Source of the DNA: Acidobacteriota bacterium
GTDB taxonomy: Bacteria; Acidobacteriota; Terriglobia; Terriglobales; Acidobacteriaceae
Reading direction: 5' to 3'
Assembly: GCA_003225215.1 (NCBI GenBank)
Contig: QIBC01000024.1
Span: 1 to 39,212, forward strand
DNA length: 39,212 bases
Position 1 is the stretch's first letter; each line of letters starts with the position of its first letter. This document shows positions 6,882 through 15,441 of this stretch, one piece after another. Under the pieces are notes generated by a model, which saw only the letters and a program-made list of their open reading frames with translations, made no database searches and had not been told where the DNA came from. The translations under genes and the position numbers were made by a program.

Positions 6882-8846
6882 ATGTTTGCGCGCACTTGGA
6901 GAGCAGTACCTTGCTTATTGGTAGTGTTGATGAGTTTCTGGATCGTCGGATGTGTAGGACTGACGGGCAGGACAAGCACCAAGCCAGGTTCCAGTTCTCC
7001 TAATTCTGGTTCTCCAGCTCCGGAGCCCACAATTCAGGCGCATGCCGCTCCAGCGACGATTGCAGCTGGACAGTCGAGCACACTGACATGGTCCTCCACC
7101 AATGCGGACGCAGTGATGATCGACAACATTGGAGCAGTGGCGGCGAGCGGATCGCAATCAGTGAGTCCGGCGCAAACGACAAACTACGCGATTAAGGCCA
7201 CCGGCCGCGGAGGAACCGCCACCCTTACTGTGACAGTGACGGTGACGTCGCAAACTCCCCCTCCGCCACCTCCACCTTCTGACAACGCGAACATTCCGAC
7301 GTGGCACATGGATAACGCACGTTCGGGTTTAAACGATCAGGAAACGATCCTCAAACCTGCAAACGTGAGAGCGGGAACCTTTGGCAAGCTGTTTTCCTAT
7401 GTAGTGGATGGATATCTGTACGCGCAACCGCTCTACGTTTCCGGTCTGATAATTGGTGGAGGCAAACACAACGTTGTGTTTGCCGCTACTGAATACGACA
7501 GCATCTACGCGTTCGACGCGGACAATCACGGAGATGGAACTCCTCTGTGGAAGACTTCGCTGTTGCTATCCGGGGAAACTCCAGAGCCAGGTGGCAATCC
7601 CAAACCGTGGATAGGAATCACCTCAACTCCTGCGATCGACGTTCGCACCCAAACCATGTATGTAGTCTCGGCACAGCAAGGACAAGGGGAAGCCTTCTTT
7701 CGATTGCATGCGCTCGATATTGTGACGGGTGCTGAGAAGACAGGCAGCCCAGTGGTTGTAACCGCCTCGGTTCCAGGCACGAATAGGGATTCCGTAAATG
7801 GAACAGTTAGCTTAACAGCCGCGTGCTTGCAGCGAACAGCCTTGCTCTTCGATCACGGCACGATCTATTTCGGTTTTTCCGCTTGCCACAGTGGGTGGCT
7901 GCTTTCCTATAGCGCTTCCGATCTGAAACAAACCGGTGTCCTCAATATGAGCCCGAATAGCGATGGATATGGCATGTATGGCGGCGCCGGTGGCGTCTGG
8001 ATGGGCGGCGGTGGCCCTGTGGCTGACGGCGATGGCTTCGTGTATGTAACCACAGGCAATGGTCCTTACGATGGCAGCACCGCCTGGGGCGAATCAGTCC
8101 TGAAGCTCGATTCCCATTTGAATCTTGTCGACCACTTTACGCCGTATGACTGGGCATTCCTGCAGTGTAAGGATCTTGACTTGTCGGGCGGAGGCGCAAT
8201 GCTCATTCCCGGAACGGGCCAACTCCTGGCCGGTGGCAAGAGTGGAAAGATCTATGAGGTGAACACGCACAAGCTGGGCGGCGTCCAAGCCAACGATGCA
8301 GGAGCGACACAAACGCTATGGTTCAACGATGACCAGTACCGGGCACAATGCACAAACGCCAAGAGCGGAGAAGTTTATTCGACCGAGATTGCCGGTTATC
8401 AAATCTTCTCGACCGCTGCTTTTTTCGATGGATCGGTATACCTCGGCACAACTGCGGGTCCCGTACAACAGTTCAGCTACAGCTCAGGTCAGCTTAAGCC
8501 AGGCCATGTAACTGATGCTGCAATCGCTGACGGCACCTACGGAACTACGCCCTTCATTTCCGCAAACGGAACGTCGGACGGGATCCTATGGATGCTCGAT
8601 CACGGCACCCCTATTCAGGATCCGATTAGTTCCAGTCCCACGAAGGCTGTGCTCCGAGCCTACGCTGCGACAAGCGTGTCGGTGAAGCTGTACGACAGCT
8701 CGCAAAACACTGCAGATGCCCCTGGCTATGGCATCAAGTTCACTTCGCCCGTTGTGGCCAATGGGAAGGTGTTCATCGGTACCGCTCACGACACACTCTC
8801 CTCGGCTAACCCTCAGGGCGAGATAGACGTATATGGACTGAGGTAG
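6882..8846 (+). CDS. Lipoprotein with Ig-like segment and PQQ/BamB-like beta-propeller repeats
   Basis: A 654-residue cell-envelope protein. Residues 1-24 form a lipoprotein signal ending in FWIVGC, with C24 the likely lipidation site. A Ser/Pro linker follows, then an Ig-like stretch (about 50-122; ATIAAGQSSTLTWSSTNA), a proline run at 126-132, and a long beta-rich part with repeats such as VVFAATEYDSIYAFDAD, MYVVSAQQGQGEAFFRLHALD and VYVTTGNG. These are typical of PQQ-like propellers, though no dehydrogenase active site is evident. This architecture is common in acidobacterial secreted proteins of unknown function. The start is ATG at 6882 with GGAG upstream. It ends before a shared hairpin terminator. 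Confidence 0.75.
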   Translation: MFARTWRAVPCLLVVLMSFWIVGCVGLTGRTSTKPGSSSPNSGSPAPEPTIQAHAAPATIAAGQSSTLTWSSTNADAVMIDNIGAVAASGSQSVSPAQTTNYAIKATGRGGTATLTVTVTVTSQTPPPPPPPSDNANIPTWHMDNARSGLNDQETILKPANVRAGTFGKLFSYVVDGYLYAQPLYVSGLIIGGGKHNVVFAATEYDSIYAFDADNHGDGTPLWKTSLLLSGETPEPGGNPKPWIGITSTPAIDVRTQTMYVVSAQQGQGEAFFRLHALDIVTGAEKTGSPVVVTASVPGTNRDSVNGTVSLTAACLQRTALLFDHGTIYFGFSACHSGWLLSYSASDLKQTGVLNMSPNSDGYGMYGGAGGVWMGGGGPVADGDGFVYVTTGNGPYDGSTAWGESVLKLDSHLNLVDHFTPYDWAFLQCKDLDLSGGGAMLIPGTGQLLAGGKSGKIYEVNTHKLGGVQANDAGATQTLWFNDDQYRAQCTNAKSGEVYSTEIAGYQIFSTAAFFDGSVYLGTTAGPVQQFSYSSGQLKPGHVTDAAIADGTYGTTPFISANGTSDGILWMLDHGTPIQDPISSSPTKAVLRAYAATSVSVKLYDSSQNTADAPGYGIKFTSPVVANGKVFIGTAHDTLSSANPQGEIDVYGLR

Positions 8847-8867
8847 TTCTCTCCCTCCCTCAGACCG

Positions 8868-8898
8868 GCCGGCGATTGTCGAGGTGACTATCGCCGGC
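8868..8898. terminator. Bidirectional hairpin terminator
   Basis: A perfect 9-bp stem (GCCGGCGAT at 8868-8876 with ATCGCCGGC at 8890-8898) and a 13-nt loop are followed by TTTCCTTT on the plus strand. It lies between two converging genes, ending at 8846 (+) and 8919 (-), and can serve the plus-strand lipoprotein gene and possibly the minus-strand hydrolase gene too. Confidence 0.75.
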
Positions 8899-8918
8899 TT
8901 TCCTTTAACAATTTTCGA

Positions 8919-9710
8919 CTATTTCGCCAGCAGACTCTTCCATCGCGCCCATGCATCGTCCCGCGCCTTTTTGTTACCTTCACTCGCGTCGGGAGCCTCA
9001 CCGGCTCGCATAAAGCCGTGACCCGCTCCGTCGTAAGTGACCGGATTATAGGTTTTGCCTGCCGCAGCCATGTCTTCTTTTGTTTGTGGAATCGTAGCGT
9101 CGATACGTGCATCGTTGCCGGCATAAAAGCCATAGACGGGCGCGTTGATGCGCTTCATCGCATCTTTCTCAGGCGGCGGCCCATAGAAAACGAACGCGGC
9201 CTTCAAGTCGCTACGATTTGCGGCAAATCGAAAGCTTTGGCCCCCGCCCCAGCAATAGCCGGTCACGAACACCGTGCCATTCGACGCGGGCAGCTTCTTC
9301 GCATAATCGGCCGCAGCGTTCAAATCGGCTGTGACCTGATCGGGATTGAGATGACTCACAGCCTCGGTGACCTTACTCTGATCCGGAAACGAACTGGTTC
9401 GGCCTCCATTCGGTCCCGCACCTGAGAGTAGATCGGGAGCCACAGCAATATATCCAGCTTCCGCAAGTTCGTCGCCAAGGTTCTGCACCCAGTCTGACAT
9501 GCCGAAGATCTCGTGAATGACGAGAACGACCGGACGTTTATCCTTCGACTCTGGATAAACAACGAATGTCTCCACCGAGCGGTTATCGTGCTTTATCGTG
9601 ACCCATTCATGATGGCGCGGCGACTTCTCAACCTTGGCGCGAGCCCAATCCTGCGCCGCGCCAACCTGAAGGAATGCAAATAACGCGACCAGCAGCAACA
9701 TTCGTTTCAT
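8919..9710 (-). CDS. Secreted dienelactone hydrolase-family alpha/beta hydrolase
   Basis: A 263-residue hydrolase with an N-terminal signal peptide (MKRMLLLVALFAFLQVGAAQ). The DLH catalytic triad is visible: Cys nucleophile C153 in GYCWGG, D200 in AGNDARI and H231 in GAGHGF. E67 in VIHEIFG fits the Glu that gates the Cys in classical dienelactone hydrolases. The substrate is unknown; the exported form argues against a cytoplasmic chlorocatechol pathway. The start is ATG at 9710. It is divergent from the TetR regulator, which might control it through the 114-bp gap, but no clear palindromic operator was found there. Confidence 0.9.
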   Translation of the reverse strand: MKRMLLLVALFAFLQVGAAQDWARAKVEKSPRHHEWVTIKHDNRSVETFVVYPESKDKRPVVLVIHEIFGMSDWVQNLGDELAEAGYIAVAPDLLSGAGPNGGRTSSFPDQSKVTEAVSHLNPDQVTADLNAAADYAKKLPASNGTVFVTGYCWGGGQSFRFAANRSDLKAAFVFYGPPPEKDAMKRINAPVYGFYAGNDARIDATIPQTKEDMAAAGKTYNPVTYDGAGHGFMRAGEAPDASEGNKKARDDAWARWKSLLAK

Positions 9711-9824
9711 TTTCGTTCATCCCTGATCAAGAGTTGTTCCAAGCAATCGAAGACTATACTCGCATCTGACTTGGTTGTGCACCAGCCCTGACGGAACTGA
9801 CTTACAATGGGAGCACTAGTTGCC

Positions 9825-10511
9825 ATGCCCCGGCTCACATCGTCAGACCGCAGGAAGCAGATACTCGAAGTGGCTACCGAACTGTTTGGACGCCACGGCT
9901 TCGACGGCGTGACTACACGGCAAATCGCCGACGGTGCAGGAATTACTGAGGCGATGGTTTTTCGCCATTTCGCCACAAAAGACGATCTGTACTGGGAAGT
10001 ACTCAGCGCGAAGAGCGCTCCGGACGAAGTTAAGAAACGGCTCGAGGAGCGGCTGCAGACTGATGTCGAGCCACATGAAATCTTTACTGCTATCGCCCGA
10101 TATGTGCTGAATCGCAACATGCAAGACCCAGCGAAAAGCAGACTGTTGCTCTTCAGCGCACTCGAAAATCATCGCCTATCCCAGCGTTTCTTTAAGACTT
10201 ACATGAGCGAGTGGTACGAGTTACTGGCTGGCTACATTCGCCGGCAGATGGAAGAAGGCAAATTTCGCAAGGTGGACCCCCAGCTCGCAGCGCGTGGATT
10301 TGTGGGCATGGTCTTTCATCACTATCTCGTGCAGGAGCTTTTTGGCGGTGGTAAGTATCGGAGCTATGACATCGAAGAAGTGGCTCAGACCATGGCAGAA
10401 CTTTGGTTGAATGGAATTTGCTGTGAACCTGAAGCGGACCCGATGTGTCCTTCGCGAATCACCGGCTCCCGTCTGAAGAACCTCTCTCCCTCACTCTCGA
10501 AAGACATCTAA
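9825..10511 (+). CDS. TetR/AcrR-family transcriptional regulator
   Basis: A DNA-binding repressor of 228 residues. The N-terminal helix-turn-helix is typical: ILEVATELFGRHGFDGVTTRQIADGAGITEAMVFRHFATKDDLYWEV. The remainder is a helical ligand and dimer domain with a short basic, Ser-rich tail. The ATG at 9825 was preferred to that at 9807 because GGGAG sits 11 nt upstream of it. Divergent from the dienelactone hydrolase gene and convergent with a small acidic orphan. Target and ligand cannot be told; autoregulation is usual in the family. Confidence 0.9.
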   Translation: MPRLTSSDRRKQILEVATELFGRHGFDGVTTRQIADGAGITEAMVFRHFATKDDLYWEVLSAKSAPDEVKKRLEERLQTDVEPHEIFTAIARYVLNRNMQDPAKSRLLLFSALENHRLSQRFFKTYMSEWYELLAGYIRRQMEEGKFRKVDPQLAARGFVGMVFHHYLVQELFGGGKYRSYDIEEVAQTMAELWLNGICCEPEADPMCPSRITGSRLKNLSPSLSKDI

Positions 10512-10539
10512 GAACATCAAGTGGGCCTGACGGTGCACG

Positions 10540-10854
10540 TCAAGCGGCATTCTTGCGATCGAGCTCGTGCTCATCAACGTCCTTTCCGTGGACGGAGATG
10601 ATCGGCTTGCGATGGTGGTCCATGTGTCCGTCTTCCTCGATGGCTGAGTACTCAACTGGGAGGCTGGCTGCTACCGCATGATCGTCACGTATGGCTTCGC
10701 CGTGCATGTCAAGCTCACTTTCCTCAGGAACTTTACCACTTTCCGCCATCATCGCCAGAAGATTCCCATGAGCGGGCGTGTAGAGATCAAGCGGAGTTGG
10801 TTCGTCGGCCTCAAAAGGCGAGAGCGGTTCCTCGGGCTTCACCCTATGCGTCAT
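10540..10854 (-). CDS. Small acidic hypothetical protein
   Basis: A 104-residue, strongly acidic and His-rich protein (HGEAIRDDHAV, EEDGHMDHHRK, HGKDVDEHELD) with no membrane segment, signal peptide or recognised domain. The start is ATG at 10854. It faces the TetR gene tail to tail and is divergent from the secreted protein at 10936. The charge pattern suggests a disordered or metal-interacting protein, but that is only inference. The reading frame lacks a strong independent test beyond length and composition. Confidence 0.5.
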   Translation of the reverse strand: MTHRVKPEEPLSPFEADEPTPLDLYTPAHGNLLAMMAESGKVPEESELDMHGEAIRDDHAVAASLPVEYSAIEEDGHMDHHRKPIISVHGKDVDEHELDRKNAA

Positions 10855-10935
10855 TGTGCGCCTCGTACTGCTTAGATGGAGGGCGCAGCCAATTGGAAAC
10901 TCCTGCCCAGAGCTGCTGCCGTCCTGCCCGCAGAA

Positions 10936-11571
10936 ATGCCTTACGACCGGTTCAAATCAAGTTCTCGACTGACAGTCGGAGCTATTTTGCTCGTATCGTT
11001 GATCCTGGTTTATCCATTGGCTGCGCAATCGAATCATGCGGCTACCTTGGGGATGGACGGCGGAAGCTGGCATCTGCACTCGCGCGTGCCGTTAGGTTTC
11101 GATGCGCTATTGTTGTTACCCTCTCACCTCTCCGTTCAGATATTGGCTTCTGCTGAAGCGCGTGAGTTTGAGGGATGGACTTTGCTGCAGCGGGAGAACA
11201 AATTAGCCCTCCTGGATGCTGCAGATCGGCCCGTTCAGCGGCTGCCGAAATCGATCACTTTTCGGGTGACAGTGGGCACGCGCGACAAGTTCCTTGATCC
11301 TAATCCGATGCCATTTGATTGCACGAAGGAGCTAAACGACTTCCTCCTGGATATGCACTTCCAAATGCAGATCTTCCACGGAATGCAAATGCGGCAGTTG
11401 GCGCCGATGAAGACGTGGATGATAGGCGTTCCTGCAGACGAACCTTCCGATGAGCGCGTTTATCGTTCAACGTTCAATCTTGAAGACGTCCGCCCCGACG
11501 ATCGGATCGTGCTACTAATCACGGACGGAAACGGAAACCGATTAACTAAGTTCCATTTGGAGTTCTTGTAA
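10936..11571 (+). CDS. Secreted hypothetical protein
   Basis: A 211-residue protein beginning at the ATG at 10936, which gives a good signal peptide (LTVGAILLVSLILVYPLAAQS). An upstream ATG at 10876 adds 20 residues before it. The mature part is mostly beta and Leu-rich, with a His/Met/Gln patch, MHFQMQIFHGMQMRQL, near residues 138-153, and the C-terminal ITDGNGNRLTKFHLEF. No family recognised. It converges with rnhB, 46 bp away. Confidence 0.55.
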   Translation: MPYDRFKSSSRLTVGAILLVSLILVYPLAAQSNHAATLGMDGGSWHLHSRVPLGFDALLLLPSHLSVQILASAEAREFEGWTLLQRENKLALLDAADRPVQRLPKSITFRVTVGTRDKFLDPNPMPFDCTKELNDFLLDMHFQMQIFHGMQMRQLAPMKTWMIGVPADEPSDERVYRSTFNLEDVRPDDRIVLLITDGNGNRLTKFHLEFL

Positions 11572-11617
11572 AGACGGTCCAAACTTCCCGGTTGGTAGCT
11601 TCGTCCCTTCGGCGAAT

Positions 11618-12373
11618 TTAAGACGGCAGCGAGAGTGGGAACGAATCCATGAGGACCGCCGCTTCCAGCGCTGCTTCCTTTACAGCCGGATCTTCCACTT
11701 CCTGCTGTATCTCGGCAAACAGATCGGCAGGCTGTTCCGCCTGCGCCATCCAGACGGGCGCGAATGACTGGCGGTGCAGCGGTGAAGGTCCGTGCTCGCG
11801 CAGTATGGCTTTATGTTTGGGAGTACTGTAGCCCTTGTTTGATGCAAGACCGTAGACTGGATATTGTGCGTCGAAATCGCGCATCCAGCGATCACGTTCC
11901 ACTTTGGCAATGATCGAGGCCGCCGCGATCGAGCAACTCAATGCGTCGCCGTGAATGATCTTCGTTTGCTTGCACTCGACATCGATCTTGAGAGCGTCCA
12001 CGAGAACGTGGTCAGGGACTGGCTGGAGATTTCTTACTGCTGACGCCAGCGCTTCAAGCGAGGCCCAGTAGATATTGATCTCATCGATGCGAGCCGCGTC
12101 CACCGAAGCGATGGAATAGCCAATGCAATGTTCGCGAATGCGTTCGGCAAGAACTTCCCTCACTTCCGGAAGCAGGAGCTTGGAATCGCGCAGTCCACGA
12201 ATACGATAATCCGGCTTGAGAATTACTGCTGCCGCGACAACCGGGCCGAAGAGAGCCCCGCGGCCAACTTCATCGACGCCTGCGATAAGCTGAGCGCCAT
12301 CCGCCCATGCCAGCTTCTCGTACTTTAGAGTGCACCTTAGTTTCTTGAGGAGTCGCAGCTTGAGCGTGGACAT
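11618..12373 (-). CDS. rnhB: Ribonuclease HII
   Basis: Removes ribonucleotides embedded in DNA and RNA primers. The 251-residue form shows the family motifs: AGVDEVGRG with catalytic D34 and E35, LVDALKI with D126 and SIIAKVERDRWM with D161, giving the DEDD metal site. It also has KLLLP and HGD. The ATG at 12373 was preferred to an in-frame start at 12544; the extra 57 residues do not look like RNase HII, while STLKLRLLKKLRCTLKYEK fits the usual basic N-terminal lead. It lies downstream of rplS, a conserved neighbour order, with about 250 bp between them in which no gene is seen. Confidence 0.95.
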   Translation of the reverse strand: MSTLKLRLLKKLRCTLKYEKLAWADGAQLIAGVDEVGRGALFGPVVAAAVILKPDYRIRGLRDSKLLLPEVREVLAERIREHCIGYSIASVDAARIDEINIYWASLEALASAVRNLQPVPDHVLVDALKIDVECKQTKIIHGDALSCSIAAASIIAKVERDRWMRDFDAQYPVYGLASNKGYSTPKHKAILREHGPSPLHRQSFAPVWMAQAEQPADLFAEIQQEVEDPAVKEAALEAAVLMDSFPLSLPS

Positions 12374-12623
12374 CGATCGCTGCTCTTCTCCAGGCTTGAG
12401 CAGCTTCAAATACTTCTTCGCCCGCTTGGATGGTTTCCGTACAGCCACTGAGCGCGATACTAGCAGTGTTTGATGTGGAGGGAGCAGTGGAAAAGAAGGA
12501 AATAAGTTTCTGAGCCGCAAGGCTTCTCCAGCTTCTAAGCACATCTCGCCTCACCCTATAAATGGGGAGACAAACGCGAGTGGCTTAGCCGGCAGGAAGC
12601 TTAGCAGCCCGGAAGTTGGCCTT

Positions 12624-12974
12624 CTAGCTCTCGATCTCGCGCAGTCGTGCCGATTTTCCTTTGAGTCCACGCAGATAGAAAAGCTTCGCGCGACGTACAC
12701 GGCTGCTACGGACATGCTCAATTTTGTCGATAACTTTGGAGTTGAGCGGAAAGATACGTTCGACGCCCTGACCAAAGCTGATCTTGCGAACGGTAAGGCT
12801 GGCTTGGGGGCCGCCCTTCTTTGCAATGACAACACCCTCGAAGGCCTGCACGCGCTCTTTGTCTCCTTCCTTGATTTTCACTTGAACGCGCACGGTGTCG
12901 CCCGGGGACACTTGCGGGATGTCCTTACGCTGCAGCTTCTCCGCAACCTTAGCCATGATCGGTGAAATCGACAT
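12624..12974 (-). CDS. rplS: Ribosomal protein bL19
   Basis: A large-subunit ribosomal protein at the 30S-50S interface. The 116 residues include the hallmarks [48 protein letters not shown] and [19 protein letters not shown]. The start is ATG at 12974, preceded by GAAAGGAAC; a longer frame to 13070 is not family-like. It follows trmD by about 170 bp in the conserved rimM-trmD-rplS order. Confidence 0.97.
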   Translation of the reverse strand: MSISPIMAKVAEKLQRKDIPQVSPGDTVRVQVKIKEGDKERVQAFEGVVIAKKGGPQASLTVRKISFGQGVERIFPLNSKVIDKIEHVRSSRVRRAKLFYLRGLKGKSARLREIES

Positions 12975-13142
12975 AATGAGTTCCTTTCGCACATACGTCG
13001 CACCGACCGCTGCCGGGCTACGTTCGGAATTTCTATGATTTGCGACCCCTGGCAGGTGGAGCTTGGGCATCGCATGGGGTCTTCAGGGCGCAACGCACCC
13101 TTCCAGACAAACATTGATTGTACCGCATTCGCTGTCACTGAG

Positions 13143-13958
13143 TCAGCTTCCCCTTTGACTACGCTGCAGATCGGACACGATCTTGTGGTCTTCCTCAGTA
13201 AGGATTTCTGACTTCAGAAGTTCCGGTCGATTTCGCAACGTCTTCTCCAAGGCCTTACGGCGACGCCAACGACGAATCTCATCGTGATTCCCGGACGAGA
13301 GTACTTCCGGAACCAACCGGCCGCCAAAATCCGCGGGACGAGTGTAATGCGGGTAATCCAAGAGTCCACCGGAGCCGCATGTCGAATTGGGGAGTCCATC
13401 CTGGACTACCTGCATCGTGGAGCTGAAGCTCTCCTGGTGTGCGGACGCTTCATTGCCGAGAACACCAGGAATCAGCCGCGACACCGTGTCTACGATGATT
13501 GCCGCACCAAGTTCTCCTCCACTCAAAACAAAATCACCAACGGAAATCTCGCGGTCGGCAAGAAATTCGTTCACGCGCTCGTCTACCCCTTCGTAGCGTC
13601 CGCAGATGAGAACTACACGATCTATCTTGGCTAGTTCCTCCGCTTGCTGTTGATGAAAAAGCCTCCCTTGAGCGGACAGCAAGACCACGGATTCCCTGGA
13701 TTCTGTACGAAGCCTCTGCGCCCGTGAACCAATGCCTAGCGACTCAACGCATTCGAATATTGGCTGCGGCTTCAGCACCATGCCTTCGCCGCCGCCAAAT
13801 GGACGATCATCGACAGTCTGGTGACGATCATGAGTAAAGGCTCGGAGATCAAAGACATTCACTTCCACCAACTTTTGTTCGCGCGCCCGCCGCAACACGC
13901 CGTAATCCATGGGGCCACGAAAAAAGCCGGGGAAAATGCTGATGATGTCGAAGCGCAT
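13143..13958 (-). CDS. trmD: tRNA (guanine-N1)-methyltransferase
   Basis: Methylates G37 of tRNAs using S-adenosylmethionine, preventing frameshifting. The 271 residues contain the SPOUT trefoil-knot motifs VLICGRYEGVDERV, ISVGDFVLSGGELGA and LLDYPHYTRP, and the N-terminal MRFDIISIFPGFF and FGGGEGMVLKP. The start is ATG at 13958, 59 bp downstream of rimM. It appears intact, with the helical C-terminal domain present. Confidence 0.97.
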   Translation of the reverse strand: MRFDIISIFPGFFRGPMDYGVLRRAREQKLVEVNVFDLRAFTHDRHQTVDDRPFGGGEGMVLKPQPIFECVESLGIGSRAQRLRTESRESVVLLSAQGRLFHQQQAEELAKIDRVVLICGRYEGVDERVNEFLADREISVGDFVLSGGELGAAIIVDTVSRLIPGVLGNEASAHQESFSSTMQVVQDGLPNSTCGSGGLLDYPHYTRPADFGGRLVPEVLSSGNHDEIRRWRRRKALEKTLRNRPELLKSEILTEEDHKIVSDLQRSQRGS

Positions 13959-14017
13959 CGCAGAAATGAGTGCTCTTGAAATTCTCGCAGAGAAAGCCCT
14001 TGTTGCGCTCGGATCGC

Positions 14018-14584
14018 CTACTTATGTTCTTTTTCTTCCGCAGACAAGGGCGCGTTTACCTCAAGCAGGCCGGCAGGAAGCTTCATTTTGAGCACCTTCT
14101 GCACTCTGTCGAAGCGCACGACGTACTCCTCGGCGAACGGAATTTCATGTTCGCCCCCCAGCGATCGGACCACAAGCAGCGGCGCAGCACCAATACCTTG
14201 ACGAACATCCTCAATTCGGCCAATTTCAGTCTCGCTCAGCACCTCGATCACCACGCTGCCGATCAAGTCGCGAATGTAAATTGTCCCAGCAGGGAGTTCA
14301 GCCCTCGATTCAAGCGGAATCTGAACCAAAGAGCCTTTTAGCCGCTCAGCGTCCGAAATCGAGTCGACGCCGGCGAATTTGAACACGACTCGATCCTTAT
14401 GGAACCAATGATTTACCAAGCTGTATTCACGGCGTTCCTGCTCGTCTTCCTGGCCAAGCCAAAGCTGCTTTCGCTCGGCAAATCTTTCGGGGAAGTCGGT
14501 GAGAATTTCGGCGAGCACCTCCCCGCGACGACCTTGGGGCCGCATGACACGGGCAACAACGATAAATTCACCGAATGCGGGCAA
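14018..14584 (-). CDS. rimM: Ribosome maturation factor RimM
   Basis: Assists 30S head assembly by binding ribosomal protein uS19. The 188 residues cover the N-terminal RimM beta-barrel (FIVVARVMRPQGRRGEV, VFKFAGVDSISDAERLKG) and the C-terminal PRC-like barrel (YIRDLIGSVVIEV, IGRIEDV, LLVVR, EIPFAEEYVVRFD, LPAGLLEV). The first codon is TTG at 14584 with an AGGGAAGAAG-like ribosome site upstream. It follows khpA by about 190 bp of rather AT-rich sequence that may hold an internal promoter. Because rpsP is damaged in this operon, the binding partners made nearby are KhpA and TrmD only. Confidence 0.93.
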   Translation of the reverse strand: MPAFGEFIVVARVMRPQGRRGEVLAEILTDFPERFAERKQLWLGQEDEQERREYSLVNHWFHKDRVVFKFAGVDSISDAERLKGSLVQIPLESRAELPAGTIYIRDLIGSVVIEVLSETEIGRIEDVRQGIGAAPLLVVRSLGGEHEIPFAEEYVVRFDRVQKVLKMKLPAGLLEVNAPLSAEEKEHK

Positions 14585-14777
14585 GCAGTTCGAACTTCTT
14601 CCCTACGACTTTCAGAGAGCTCAAGGAAAACTGGCTAAGGCAAATAACAGCGAAAAAAACAAGGGGAATCTTAGGAATCATCGAATTCTGCCCAAAATCT
14701 GCAGATTTCGCAAAAAGAACAGGGAATAACAGTGCATGATCAGGGATCTTTTACCGTCACCGCGGTCTTCCAATGCG

Positions 14778-15077
14778 CTAAACTGCCCCCGCTACTCCTG
14801 ACGTGGCGCCACCTGGAAGTCCGTCTTCGATAATCTCCAGACTATGGCGCTTGTGCAGCTTCATGCTGGCCGCGCCGATGATGGTTCGCAGTGAACGCGC
14901 TGTGCGCCCCTGCTTGCCGATTACTTTGCCAAGATCTCTCTGGGCTACACGCAGCTCCAGCACCGTGCTTTCGGGACCCTCGATAGCCTCGACCGTCACC
15001 AACTCGGGCTCATCGACCAAGGCCTTAGCGATATCCAACACAAGCGCCCGCACGTCTCCGCCCTGCTCAGTCGGCAT
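14778..15077 (-). CDS. khpA: KH-domain RNA-binding protein KhpA (YlqC)
   Basis: A small KH RNA-binding protein found after rpsP in many bacteria; in Firmicutes it pairs with KhpB in cell-size and RNA control. The 99 residues carry the family signature, including ALVDEPELVTVEAIEG, ELRVAQRDLGKVIGKQGR (with the GxxG-type GKQG loop) and LRTIIGAA, then a Gly/Ala-rich tail. The start is ATG at 15077, 160 bp downstream of the rpsP remnant. The ffh-rpsP-khpA-rimM-trmD-rplS order is the standard one. Confidence 0.93.
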   Translation of the reverse strand: MPTEQGGDVRALVLDIAKALVDEPELVTVEAIEGPESTVLELRVAQRDLGKVIGKQGRTARSLRTIIGAASMKLHKRHSLEIIEDGLPGGATSGVAGAV

Positions 15078-15237
15078 AATCGACTCCCATATGGGTGGCC
15101 TCGGGCCCGCCCAGCTTTCACCTGGAAGTACAAACCCCCGGACCCGCCGGCAACTTCAGCGAGTCGCAGCATCGTTAGGAGTCGGGGGACTAGCCCAGCT
15201 TTCTGTTCAACCGAATGACTGCGCGTTACGACTCGTA

Positions 15238-15441
15238 TTAGGCCGCGGTTTCCGCCAGAGCGGGGGCCTTCGACATCAGTTTCCCAACTCTCTGAGATAA
15301 CTGAGCGCCTTTTGAAACCCAATGATCTATGCGCTCACGCTTCAAATCCACGGTTGCGGGACTGGTGCGGGGATTGTACAGACCGACCACTTTACAAGTT
15401 GAGGGTAACCTGCCCTGCGGTACGGGGTGAAGGAAGCAAGA
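15238..15441 (-). pseudogene. rpsP: Ribosomal protein bS16, 3' part only (5' third missing)
   Basis: From residue 18 of this 67-codon stretch (codon at 15390-15388) the translation is clearly bS16: VVGLYNPRTSPATVDLKRER, then IDHWVSKGAQLSQRVGKLMSK and an Ala-rich tail. The conserved N-terminal strand (IRLARxGxKxxPxYRIVV type, about 30 residues) is absent. The preceding codons are unrelated and run into a TGA at 15444-15442. No reverse-strand frame between here and ffh (16224) carries the missing part. The only nearby start is the GTG at 15390, giving 50 residues without the first strands. bS16 is normally needed for 30S assembly, so either an intact copy exists elsewhere or this is an assembly join or deletion. 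Confidence 0.8.

Noticed and set aside
9711-9824. TetR operator between the hydrolase and TetR genes
   Set aside because: No convincing palindrome of operator size was found by eye.
14996-15322. 108-codon minus-strand frame over the rpsP-khpA junction
   Set aside because: It is a shifted frame over the end of the bS16 coding sequence and the start of khpA; it has no family features.
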